Part shown: positions 1 to 8,656 of the stretch, piece after piece | How the letters are laid out: each line of letters opens with the position of its first letter | How positions within the stretch are numbered: the first letter of the stretch is position 1 | The notes under the pieces: model-generated | The model's database searches: none | What the model was told of the DNA's origin: nothing | Seen by the model: the letters and a program-made list of their open reading frames with translations, nothing else | Program-made: the position numbers and the translations under genes | DNA from: an uncultured bacterium | GTDB lineage: Bacteria; Bacillota; Clostridia; Lachnospirales; Lachnospiraceae | Assembly: GCA_945828315.1 (NCBI GenBank) | Contig: CALZQA010000001.1 | Span: 1-64,000, forward strand | Direction of reading: 5' to 3' | DNA: 64,000 nt

Positions 1-71
1 CATCCGAGACTGATCAGAAACTTATAAACAGGTTCAAAGTATTCCACATAGATTTTTTCCAAATCAGTCAT
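1..71 (-). CDS. N-terminal fragment of a probable sigma-70 family (ECF-like) factor, truncated by window edge
   Basis: Reverse strand from 71 reads MTDLEKIYVEYFEPVYKFLISLG, typical of sigma-70 region 2 starts; GGGGGAGAG SD-like sequence upstream. Confidence 0.5.
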   Translation of the reverse strand, partial: MTDLEKIYVEYFEPVYKFLISLG

Positions 72-118
72 ACTCTCCCCCTTTCATCTATAAGAGTCCT
101 CAAAATTGAAAACGTTGC

Positions 119-182
119 AAAAAAGTCACTTCAAGATGACTTTTCCCCAAAAAACAATCATTTTGAAGTGACTTTTCATTTT
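119..182. terminator. Bidirectional rho-independent terminator
   Basis: AAAAGTCACTTCAAGATGA ... TCATTTTGAAGTGACTTTT stem flanked by A and T tracts. Confidence 0.75.
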
Positions 183-249
183 TTACTATTCATGAGATGC
201 CGGTTATTTGGCACCAGACATATGATGTCGGGCTAGAAATCACTACCTT

Positions 250-1275
250 CTATAATAATTCACCCAGCGCTGACAGATCCGATTCCTGTGTAGACCAACT
301 CGTTGCAAAACGGACAACCGTGTGCGTCTTGTCATAGGTTTCCCAAAAACTGAATTCCACTTTCTCGCTCAATTCCTTCAGTTTCTCGTTATCCAGAATC
401 ATGAACTGCTGATTCGTCGGCGAATCAATAAAAAACCGGTATCCCTTTTGCGTAAACAGACTTTTTAGTTTTTCTGCCATACGAATGGCGTGTTCACTGA
501 TACGCATATACAGTTGATCCGTAAAAAGTGTGTCAAACTGAATTCCAAGCAGTCTTCCTTTCGCTAGAAGTGCTCCGTGCTGTTTGATCTGTGTCAAAAA
601 ATGTTTCGGCGTATTGTTTTTTGTGAATACGACCGCTTCCCCACAGAGCGCTCCCACTTTGGTTCCGCCGATATAAAATACATCTGCGAGTCTTGCAATT
701 TCTTCCAGTGACACGTCATTTTTATAGCTTGCCAGTCCATACCCAAGCCTTGCCCCATCAATATATAATGGCAGCTGATGCTTTCTGCAGATATCGGATA
801 TCGCCGTCAATTCGTCTTTCGTATAGAGCGTTCCATATTCTGTCGGGAAAGAAAGGTAGACCATGCCTGGGAACACCATATGCTCATGATTTTCATCTGC
901 ATGAAAGGTGTTTACAAGCGCTTCAATGTCAGTTGCTGAAAGCTTTCCATCTGCGCCGGCGATCTCCAATACTTTATGACCGGTATATTCAATTGCACCC
1001 GCCTCATGAACACTCACGTGCCCTGTAGTGGCAGCGATCACTCCTTCGTACGGTGCCAGCATGGTGCTGATGATCAGCTGATTCGTCTGTGTTCCACCAA
1101 CCAGAAAATATACGTCCGCATTCGGGCAGCCACATGCCTTTTTTATTTTTGCGATCGCACTCTCGCAGTATTTGTCCGTTCCGTAACCGGACAGATTCTC
1201 CAGATTGGTTTCCGCTAATCTCTTCATAATTTCAGGATGTGCTCCTGCAATATAATCGCTTGTAAATGATAACAT
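250..1275 (-). CDS. Low-specificity L-threonine aldolase / beta-eliminating lyase family PLP enzyme
   Basis: 341 aa; SFTSDYIAGAHPEIM, YGTDKY, IDGARLGYGL and GGTKVGALCGEA motifs of the threonine aldolase family. Confidence 0.85.
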   Translation of the reverse strand: MLSFTSDYIAGAHPEIMKRLAETNLENLSGYGTDKYCESAIAKIKKACGCPNADVYFLVGGTQTNQLIISTMLAPYEGVIAATTGHVSVHEAGAIEYTGHKVLEIAGADGKLSATDIEALVNTFHADENHEHMVFPGMVYLSFPTEYGTLYTKDELTAISDICRKHQLPLYIDGARLGYGLASYKNDVSLEEIARLADVFYIGGTKVGALCGEAVVFTKNNTPKHFLTQIKQHGALLAKGRLLGIQFDTLFTDQLYMRISEHAIRMAEKLKSLFTQKGYRFFIDSPTNQQFMILDNEKLKELSEKVEFSFWETYDKTHTVVRFATSWSTQESDLSALGELL

Positions 1276-1293
1276 TTTTGCTCTCCCTGTTTT

Positions 1294-1470
1294 TCAAATC
1301 GTAATTTCTATCTGATTTCCTTCCACACCGATGATACAGCTCTCATAATAGCCATCTCCCGTCGTACGCGGGCCACTGATCACCTCATAACCGTCCTGCT
1401 TCATCTGGGCAGTCAGCTCATCGACCCGTTCTTTACTTCCAAGAGAAAACGCGATATGTTCAATTTTCAT
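1294..1470 (-). CDS. Single-module (half) VOC/glyoxalase-like protein, 58 aa, not in ORF track
   Basis: Hand translation: [58 protein letters not shown]; matches the C-terminal VOC module; ATG directly abuts the TAA of the GH25 gene. Confidence 0.65.
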   Translation of the reverse strand: MKIEHIAFSLGSKERVDELTAQMKQDGYEVISGPRTTGDGYYESCIIGVEGNQIEITI

Positions 1471-2388
1471 TTATTTCACCGTGACTTTCAATTTTGCCGT
1501 TTTGCCACTTCCTGTTTTTACCGTGATCACTGCCTTCCCTTTTGCTTTTGCACGCAGTTTTCCGGTAGTTTTATTTACTGTAACAACTTTCTTATTGGAA
1601 GATTTGAATGTAACTGTATCGGTACACCCACCCGGACCGAGCTTGACTTCTGCAACTGTTGTTGTTTCTTTTTTCATGGTAAGAGAACTTTTAGCAAATT
1701 TCACACTGGTCGCTTCCAGATAAGAATAATCAAGATCGCAATACCCTTTGTCCGTGTTGGCACCATCCAGATTTCCCTCACTTGTATACTGCCAGATATC
1801 TACCGGGGTCAGAAGTTTTGGTTTACTCTCCCCATAATATGCTGCCCACACCTTGTATCCATCCAACTCAGACCAATCGAAAAAGTCATTCAGATAGGAT
1901 GCGCTTGAATAGATCATCGGTGTATAGCCGGCATCAGCAATCACCTCACAAAATGCTTTTGCGATCGCAGTCGTGTTGCTTTTTCCGTCTGCAAAACATC
2001 CCGCTTTCTCGATATCATACGCCAGCGGATAATCCAGTTCTCTTCCATCGAGAATCTCCAGACAATATTCTGCCTCCTTAACGGCAGCCTCCGGTGTGCG
2101 CACGCAGCAGACATGATAAGCTCCGACCTTTAATCCTGCTGCTTTTGCTCCTTCATAATTTGCTTCAAATTGCGCATCCACATCTGGTGCCTGCCCTTCC
2201 CCGGTACGCAGCATGACAAAATCCACATCGGATGCCGCCACCATCTCCCAGTCAATGACACCGTTCTTTGACGACACGTCAAAGCCTTTGATCTTTGATG
2301 CCGCTTGAACCTGCTGTACCGGTAGAATAGCGATCAAAAGAATTGCTGCCATACAGCATGTAAATAATTTCAATGTTTTTTCTCTCAT
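1471..2388 (-). CDS. Secreted GH25 lysozyme-like muramidase with C-terminal Ig-like (Big_2) domain
   Basis: 305 aa; signal peptide; KGFDVSSKNGVIDW, AYDIE and IWQYTSEG motifs of GH25; C-terminal SSNKKVVTVNKTTGKLRAKAKGKAVITVKT Big_2 repeat. Confidence 0.85.
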   Translation of the reverse strand: MREKTLKLFTCCMAAILLIAILPVQQVQAASKIKGFDVSSKNGVIDWEMVAASDVDFVMLRTGEGQAPDVDAQFEANYEGAKAAGLKVGAYHVCCVRTPEAAVKEAEYCLEILDGRELDYPLAYDIEKAGCFADGKSNTTAIAKAFCEVIADAGYTPMIYSSASYLNDFFDWSELDGYKVWAAYYGESKPKLLTPVDIWQYTSEGNLDGANTDKGYCDLDYSYLEATSVKFAKSSLTMKKETTTVAEVKLGPGGCTDTVTFKSSNKKVVTVNKTTGKLRAKAKGKAVITVKTGSGKTAKLKVTVK

Positions 2389-2406
2389 AATCTTTGATCC
2401 TCTTGA

Positions 2407-2532
2407 TTATATTTTTACAACCGAATCTAATCCGAGTCCAACCATGGAAAGTCTGTTTTCTAATGTAGTAAATGCACCATCTATCTGCTCCTCTATGGAC
2501 TTCCCTTCGTTTCCCATACAATAGCCAATCAT
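2407..2532 (-). CDS. Small ORF (41 aa), possibly translationally coupled to the upstream membrane protein
   Basis: Hand translation: MIGYCMGNEGKSIEEQIDGAFTTLENRLSMVGLGLDSVVKI*; ATGA overlap with the stop of 2529..3005. Confidence 0.3.
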   Translation of the reverse strand: MIGYCMGNEGKSIEEQIDGAFTTLENRLSMVGLGLDSVVKI

Positions 2533-3005
2533 TCCCTATTACTTTCTTTCATCGCATTGTATCCAATCAGAACAACCCATACATAAGCACATGTTTTTGG
2601 AATCATTAACATTCCAACCGGAGGCACCAGATCCGCAAACAGCACTACCGGGATATAGCAGCCAAAACTTATGACCACAGCAAGCCATAGAAACCGGAAA
2701 GTTTTATCCTGTTTGATCCGTGCACTGCGATAAAAAAGGATGACGATCACTGCACCAAGGATCGCAAATGGAATATTTCTGTAGATTCCCCATGATAGCG
2801 GCGCTTCTGCACTGGTCCATAAGTTTTGCGGCATCAGACACAGAACGACACGCAAAAGCAGACGTCCACTTTTCGATAGAAGTTCTATCAAATCTTGTTC
2901 TTTTTCTAATGCAGCGATTGCATTAATGATAAGCTCTTTTAGTGTATTTCCGCTGACCTTTAAAAGGATTTCTCTTCCCATTTTGTCGCATTTATACTCT
3001 AACAC
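2529..3005 (-). CDS. Putative integral membrane protein of unknown function
   Basis: 158 aa with about three hydrophobic segments; start codon (GTG near 3005 or an internal ATG) uncertain. Confidence 0.5.
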   Translation of the reverse strand: MLEYKCDKMGREILLKVSGNTLKELIINAIAALEKEQDLIELLSKSGRLLLRVVLCLMPQNLWTSAEAPLSWGIYRNIPFAILGAVIVILFYRSARIKQDKTFRFLWLAVVISFGCYIPVVLFADLVPPVGMLMIPKTCAYVWVVLIGYNAMKESNRE

Positions 3006-3067
3006 ATCTAAAGTATTGTCAAATAAACGATAAAATGTAGTAAAATGAACCAGATGTTTTAGAACAA

Positions 3068-3096
3068 TTGTACCACATTTTTCTTCGTGCTACAAT
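3068..3096 (+). promoter_or_regulatory. Candidate sigma-A promoter
   Basis: TTGTAC (3068-3073), 17 nt, TACAAT (3091-3096), followed by AAAGGAGGT 8 nt before an ATG; -35 is only a partial match. Confidence 0.45.
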
Positions 3097-3117
3097 GTCA
3101 CAAAGGAGGTATGATAC

Positions 3118-3210
3118 ATGAAAAACTTACTTAACAAACTAGCCCCAGAAATTTACTGCCTATACGACACAAATGGAGTTTCAGGCAATAAACAACTTTG
3201 TTCACACTAA
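3118..3210 (+). CDS. Candidate 30-aa small protein or leader peptide
   Basis: MKNLLNKLAPEIYCLYDTNGVSGNKQLCSH* preceded by AAAGGAGGT; AT-rich codon usage. Confidence 0.35.
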   Translation: MKNLLNKLAPEIYCLYDTNGVSGNKQLCSH

Positions 3211-3292
3211 TCCCTCACTCGAAAGAGCTCCTGCCCGCCTCACACAAACGGCGCCCTAGCACGAAGCTTCGCTTCTACGAAAACAAAAAGAA

Positions 3293-3483
3293 CAGTGCTT
3301 GCCCAAATAAATTTGGGACACACTGATACCTGCATAAGCTATGAGTGCCATGCAACCGTTCAGCTCGATTCCACTTCGTTCCATCTCGCTGTCGTTTGCA
3401 TTCTTACAGAATAAAAAGAAGAGACAGAATCCCTTGCAAGCAAGATTCTGTCTCTCCATTTTTATTCTGCACTCATAGCTTAT
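3293..3483. ncRNA. Candidate structured RNA element (nested hairpins, three-way junction) that also serves as the prfA-side terminator
   Basis: Hairpin 3293-3325; 15-nt perfect IR 3334-3348/3469-3483 enclosing hairpin 3350-3401 and long hairpin 3407-3469; strand ambiguous. Confidence 0.4.
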
Positions 3484-4550
3484 TCGTTCATGTTTGCGAG
3501 TTTCTTTGCCTGATCCGCTGCGATACATGCATCGATGATCTCCTGAATATCGCCGTTCATGATCTTGTCCAGCTTGTAGAGCGTGAGGTTGATGCGGTGG
3601 TCGGTGACACGGCCCTGCGGGAAGTTGTAGGTACGAATCTTCTCGGAGCGGTCACCGGTTCCGATCTGGCTGCGTCTTGCCTCTGACTCTGCATCCTGCT
3701 GTTTCTGCAACTCCAGATCGTACAGCTTGGAGCGCAGGAGCGCAAATGCCTTTTCCTTATTCTGAAGCTGTGACTTCTCGGTCTGGCTGTAGATCACGAT
3801 TCCGGTGGGATAATGGGTCAGTCGCACAGCGGAGTCTGTCGTATTGACACACTGTCCACCGTTTCCGGATGCACGCATGACATCGATACGGATATCCTTC
3901 TCATCGATCTGGACATCCACATCCTCTGCCTCCGGCATGACGGCTACGGTACAGGTAGATGTCTGGATACGTCCCTGTGACTCGGTCTCCGGCACACGCT
4001 GTACACGGTGTACGCCTGATTCATATTTCAAAACGGAATAAGCACCTGCTCCGGTGACCATAAAGTCTACCGACTTCATACCGCCGATGCCTGTCTCATC
4101 TGCTTCCAGTGTCTCCACTTTCCAGCGGCGGCTCTCTGCGTAATGCACATACATGCGATAGATCTCTGCCGCAAACAGCGCTGCTTCCTCGCCGCCTGCA
4201 CCTGCACGGATCTCCACGATCACGTTCTTGTCATCGTTCGGGTCCTTCGGGAGCAGCAGGATCTTCAGTTTATCCTCCAGCTCTGCCACATTCGCCTTCG
4301 CCTCGTTCAATTCTTCTTTCGCAAGCTCCTTCATCTCCTCGTCGCTCTCCTCGTCGAGCAGCACAAGCGCATCCTCGATCGCCTGCTTATTCTTTTTGTA
4401 CTCTCTGTATGCCTCCACGATGGGAGTCAGATCGCTCTGCTCCTTCATGAGCTTGCGGAAACGGTTGGCATCGTTTGCCACATCCGGCTCGGAAAGCTCG
4501 CTCATGATCTCCTCATATCGAACTAACAAATCCTCTAACTTATCAAACAT
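3480..4550 (-). CDS. prfA: Peptide chain release factor 1
   Basis: 356 aa; GGQ motif in [27 protein letters not shown]1 architecture; followed by prmC. Confidence 0.97.
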   Translation of the reverse strand: MFDKLEDLLVRYEEIMSELSEPDVANDANRFRKLMKEQSDLTPIVEAYREYKKNKQAIEDALVLLDEESDEEMKELAKEELNEAKANVAELEDKLKILLLPKDPNDDKNVIVEIRAGAGGEEAALFAAEIYRMYVHYAESRRWKVETLEADETGIGGMKSVDFMVTGAGAYSVLKYESGVHRVQRVPETESQGRIQTSTCTVAVMPEAEDVDVQIDEKDIRIDVMRASGNGGQCVNTTDSAVRLTHYPTGIVIYSQTEKSQLQNKEKAFALLRSKLYDLELQKQQDAESEARRSQIGTGDRSEKIRTYNFPQGRVTDHRINLTLYKLDKIMNGDIQEIIDACIAADQAKKLANMNE

Positions 4551-4563
4551 TTCGTTTTCTCCT

Positions 4564-5394
4564 TTATCTGATCTGACCTTTTACCACGCGGTCATTTCCT
4601 GCAAGATCCTTGATAACTGTCACATCGGAAAAACCCGCTTTGAGCATGAGGCGCTGTACCTCCTGTCCCTGATCATAACCGATCTCAAAAAGCAGATATC
4701 CATTTTCCTTCAGATACCACGGTGCTTCTTCTGTGATCTTCCGGTAAAAATCAAGCCCGTCCGCCCCTCCGTCCAGCGCCTGCATGGGCTCAAACTCTCC
4801 GACCTCCGGCATCAGTTTGGATATTTCTCCCTGAGCAATATACGGCGGATTTGATACGATCACATCATACGATCCATTCACGTTGTCAAACAGATTTCCG
4901 CGCACCCATTCTGCCTCCAGATCATGCAGCTTTGCATTTTCCTTCGCAACCAGAAGCGCCTGCTTACTGATATCGCTGCCCGTACCGTGCACGGTAGGTG
5001 CATTTTTTAAGATACTGAGCAGGATGCAACCGGAACCGGTGCACAGATCCAGCACCTCCATCTGCGGCTCTATGACCTTTAATGTTTCCTCCACAAGCGT
5101 CTCTGTATCCTGTCTGGGAATGAGCACATTGGAATTGACCTTGAAGGTCATACCCATAAACTCCTGCTCACCGGTAATATACTGTAGTGGAACATGCTCT
5201 GCGCGCTTTTCCAGCACACGCTCATATTCTGTGAGCACCTCCGGCTCCACTTCCTCGTTTATATGCGTAAAATAAAAACTGCGGTCGATCTTTGCCACCA
5301 TCTCCAGCAGCAGCCATGCATCGATCTTTGCATCCATGACTCCCGCGTCCTGCAGCAAATGCTCGCCCTTTTGCTCTGCCTGCTTATATGTCAT
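4564..5394 (-). CDS. prmC: Release factor glutamine N5-methyltransferase
   Basis: 276 aa; [17 protein letters not shown] motif and NPPY motif. Confidence 0.95.
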   Translation of the reverse strand: MTYKQAEQKGEHLLQDAGVMDAKIDAWLLLEMVAKIDRSFYFTHINEEVEPEVLTEYERVLEKRAEHVPLQYITGEQEFMGMTFKVNSNVLIPRQDTETLVEETLKVIEPQMEVLDLCTGSGCILLSILKNAPTVHGTGSDISKQALLVAKENAKLHDLEAEWVRGNLFDNVNGSYDVIVSNPPYIAQGEISKLMPEVGEFEPMQALDGGADGLDFYRKITEEAPWYLKENGYLLFEIGYDQGQEVQRLMLKAGFSDVTVIKDLAGNDRVVKGQIR

Positions 5395-5445
5395 ATGCCG
5401 GCCTCCTTCGATCTGCCTAAAAAAGCGGCATCATATCACACGGAA

Positions 5446-6450
5446 CTATTCCTGACAGTTCGCGTTTAAACCTTCTTCATCACGCATCTTCTGCACATAA
5501 TTTTTCCAGTCGAACACCGCCTCCACGGACGCGATGCCAACCTCTATCATATCATCATCCGGCTCTCTGGTGGTCAGTTTCTGCAACAGCATACCGGGCT
5601 TACTGAGCAGTCCGATGATCTTGCCCTCGCTGCGTCCTGCCAGGCGGATCAGCTCATAGGAAATCCCTGCGATGACAGGGATCAGAAGAAGCCGCACCAC
5701 AACGCGGAGCACCGGCGACTCTACCCGGATAAAGATAAATAAGATCACACTGACGATGACCACAAAAAACAGAAAGCTGGTGCCGCAGCGCTTATGTAGG
5801 CGCGAGCTCTTTTTTACATTTTCCACCGTCAGATCCATGCCGTGCTCAATGCAGTTGATGCACTTATGCTCTGCTCCGTGATACATGTACACCCGCTGAA
5901 TGTCCTTCATCAAAGAGATACCTACCACATAAGCGAGGAAGATCGCCACACGGATCACGCCCTCTGCCACCGCGATGCCGGTATCTGACCAGCCCAGACG
6001 CACAAAAAACGTGGACAGCCAGTACGGAAGCAGCATAAAGATCGCCACTGCCAGTACGATGGATAAAGCGACTGTTCCGCCCATCATTGCGTCTTCTTTT
6101 TTCTTTGCCTTCGCCGCCTCGTCTGCGCTCAGCTCTTTTTTTTCGCCTTCCTCTTCCTCAAAAAAGGATGCGGAAAAGGTGAGGCTGCTCATGCCGAGTA
6201 CAAGGGAATCGATAAAATTTACGACTCCGCGCACCAGCGGCAGTCTGACAAATGCGCTGTCACCAAAAATGCCTTTATAATCTTTTTTCTCTACGATGAT
6301 CTCGCCGTCACTCTTTCGGACTGCCACTGCGTAGGTGTCCTTGTTTTTCATCATGACACCCTCCATCACAGCCTGTCCGCCGATTCCTGAATATTTCATT
6401 TCCAATTCTCCTGCACCGCAGTCTACGTTCTGTTCAGCGACGCAATTCAA
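5446..6450 (-). CDS. DUF1385 family membrane protein (YqhQ-like)
   Basis: 334 aa; SGIGGQAVMEGVMMKN start and YHGAEHKCINCIE motif. Confidence 0.88.
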   Translation of the reverse strand: MNCVAEQNVDCGAGELEMKYSGIGGQAVMEGVMMKNKDTYAVAVRKSDGEIIVEKKDYKGIFGDSAFVRLPLVRGVVNFIDSLVLGMSSLTFSASFFEEEEGEKKELSADEAAKAKKKEDAMMGGTVALSIVLAVAIFMLLPYWLSTFFVRLGWSDTGIAVAEGVIRVAIFLAYVVGISLMKDIQRVYMYHGAEHKCINCIEHGMDLTVENVKKSSRLHKRCGTSFLFFVVIVSVILFIFIRVESPVLRVVVRLLLIPVIAGISYELIRLAGRSEGKIIGLLSKPGMLLQKLTTREPDDDMIEVGIASVEAVFDWKNYVQKMRDEEGLNANCQE

Positions 6451-6463
6451 AAAACGTTAAGCG

Positions 6464-6499
6464 AAAAAAAAGGTCGAAGCTTTAGCAACTTCAACCTTT
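6464..6499 (-). terminator. Rho-independent terminator of rpmE
   Basis: Minus strand AAAGGTTGAAG..CTTCGACCTTTTTTTT. Confidence 0.75.
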
Positions 6500-6511
6500 G
6501 TTTCCATGTTT

Positions 6512-6721
6512 TTATTTCATGCCGTATTTCTTGTTGAACTGCTCAATACGTCCGCGTGCCTGGTTAGCCTTCTGCTGTCCGGTATAGAACGGATGGCACT
6601 TAGAACAAATCTCAACATGGATCTCCTTCTTTGTTGAACCAGTGACAAATGTGTTACCACAGTTACAGGTAACGGTTGCCTCATAGTATTCGGGCTGAAT
6701 TTCTGTCTGCATCTTTTTCAC
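6512..6721 (-). CDS. rpmE: 50S ribosomal protein L31
   Basis: 69 aa; CNCGNTF...[12 protein letters not shown] zinc-type L31. Confidence 0.95.
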   Translation of the reverse strand: MKKMQTEIQPEYYEATVTCNCGNTFVTGSTKKEIHVEICSKCHPFYTGQQKANQARGRIEQFNKKYGMK

Positions 6722-6805
6722 CTCACATACTCGAATTTTTATCTATGTTCATATTTAATAATAATGAACGTACTTTTCCTGTCGCATTCTCACAACAGCT
6801 TAATC

Positions 6806-6834
6806 ATTGTAGCATAACGATTTGTGTAATGCAA
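6806..6834 (-). promoter_or_regulatory. Candidate rpmE promoter
   Basis: Minus strand TTGCAT-17 nt-TACAAT. Confidence 0.5.
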
Positions 6835-6885
6835 GCAGTTTTTGCAAAACTCTTGTAAAAACTTACAAAGTCCCGGTATACGCCA

Positions 6886-8391
6886 TTAGAGGAACTTCTT
6901 CTTGCGCACCTGCTGCACATATTCATAATTGTTTCTGGTATGTGCAAACATATTCAGGATGTTTTCCACTGCCTCGTCCGTCTTCATGCCGTTGATGGCA
7001 CGACGCATGATATTCACTGCCTCCTGCTCCTCCGGATCAAGCAACAGATCCTCCCGGCGTGTGCTGGATTTTGTGATATCCAATGCCGGAAATACGCGTC
7101 TTTCTGAAAGCTTCCGATCTAAGACGAGCTCCATATTTCCGGTACCCTTGAATTCCTCGTAAACAACATCGTCCATCTTGCTTCCGGTGTCTACAAGTGC
7201 CGTCGCAAGGATCGTCAGGCTGCCGCCCTCACGCATATTGCGGGCCGCACCGAAAAACCGCTTCGGCATATGAAGCGCTGCCGGATCAAGACCGCCGGAA
7301 AGAGTTCGTCCACTGGGCGGAACCGTCAGGTTGTAGGCACGTGCCAGTCTGGTGATGGAATCCAGAAGGATCATGACGTCCTTTCCGTGCTCCACCAGAC
7401 GCTTTGCGCGCTCCACAACCATCTCGGAAACACGTTTGTGACGCTCCGGCTGCTCATCGAAGGTAGAATAGATAACTTCTACGTTATCGCCCTCGATCGC
7501 TTCCTTGATATCCGTAACCTCCTCCGGGCGCTCATCGATCAGAAGGATGATCAGATGCATCTCAGGATTGTTCTGTTTTACAGACTTTGCTACCTCTTTT
7601 AATAATGTAGTTTTTCCGGCTTTGGGCGGAGAAACGATCATACCGCGCTGTCCCTTTCCGATCGGTGAAACCAGATCCACGATACGCATTGCCAATCCGC
7701 TGCGGTTTGTCTCCAGACGCAGGCGCTCATTGGGGAAGATTGGTGTCAGATCCTCGAAGTTTTTGCGCTTCGCCGCCACGGAAGGCGGATAACCGTTGAT
7801 CGTTGTAATATATAACAGCGCGGAGAACTTTTCACTCTGCGTTTTGATCCTTGTATTTCCGCAGATGATATCGCCGGTTTTCAAGCGGAAACGGCGGATC
7901 TGGGACGGTGACACATAGACATCATTTTCTCCGGGCAGATAATTGGCACAGCGGATAAATCCATACCCTTCCTGCATGACCTCCAATATTCCGTTTGCGG
8001 TAATGCCGCTGTCCAGGCTGGAATTGATCTGCTCAGACTGATCCAGTTCTTCCTCAGCGGATGCATTTGTACGCACCTCCCCGCGGGTGTCCTTTTGCAT
8101 GCGCACAGGACGCTGCTGATGTTCCTGTCTCGTTGAACGCTCCGCCGGCTTTTCTGATGCGGTTTTTTCCGTCGCAGTCTCCCTTGACGTTTTTTCCCTC
8201 GTGTTCTCCTTCTGGCGGGCAGCTTCGTCCTCATGCTTTTTGATCTGCTCCAGACGCCGGTCCTCTGCAACCATCGCATCCACGACCTCTGCCTTTTTCA
8301 GTCCTGATATGTTTTTCAGACCCCTTGCCTTCGCCAGATCCTTTAACGCTACCACACTGAGTGATTCATACTTTTCTCGCATACTTGCCAT
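6886..8391 (-). CDS. rho: Transcription termination factor Rho
   Basis: 501 aa; Rho_N, cold-shock RNA-binding segment, [19 protein letters not shown] Walker A, RILARAYN-like motifs. Confidence 0.97.
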   Translation of the reverse strand: MASMREKYESLSVVALKDLAKARGLKNISGLKKAEVVDAMVAEDRRLEQIKKHEDEAARQKENTREKTSRETATEKTASEKPAERSTRQEHQQRPVRMQKDTRGEVRTNASAEEELDQSEQINSSLDSGITANGILEVMQEGYGFIRCANYLPGENDVYVSPSQIRRFRLKTGDIICGNTRIKTQSEKFSALLYITTINGYPPSVAAKRKNFEDLTPIFPNERLRLETNRSGLAMRIVDLVSPIGKGQRGMIVSPPKAGKTTLLKEVAKSVKQNNPEMHLIILLIDERPEEVTDIKEAIEGDNVEVIYSTFDEQPERHKRVSEMVVERAKRLVEHGKDVMILLDSITRLARAYNLTVPPSGRTLSGGLDPAALHMPKRFFGAARNMREGGSLTILATALVDTGSKMDDVVYEEFKGTGNMELVLDRKLSERRVFPALDITKSSTRREDLLLDPEEQEAVNIMRRAINGMKTDEAVENILNMFAHTRNNYEYVQQVRKKKFL

Positions 8392-8656
8392 ACTTTAAAA
8401 TCTCCTACTATAAAAAAACACAATGATACTACATACACTTCATCCATTATCATAAAATAAAAACGGGGAAACAATGATTATTATCGGAACATATGATAAC
8501 CGATTCACGACCATAGACTATTTTTGATTATACACCATTCTCTCCAGAATAGGAAGTGTTTTTTTCCGTGCCCCGGAATCCTCACTTGAAAATAAAAAAT
8601 GTTATGGTTATAATAAGGAATAAATATATGATAGATACATAAGTGAGGAGCAAATC

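Noticed and set aside
3256-3528. 90-aa minus-strand ORF ([21 protein letters not shown]...)
   Set aside because: Starts inside prfA in another frame and runs through the inverted repeats; better explained as translation of structured non-coding sequence, although similar spurious proteins may be annotated elsewhere.
4228-4854. 208-aa Ser-rich plus-strand ORF
   Set aside because: Antisense to prfA/prmC; Ser-rich composition is a shadow of the coding strand.
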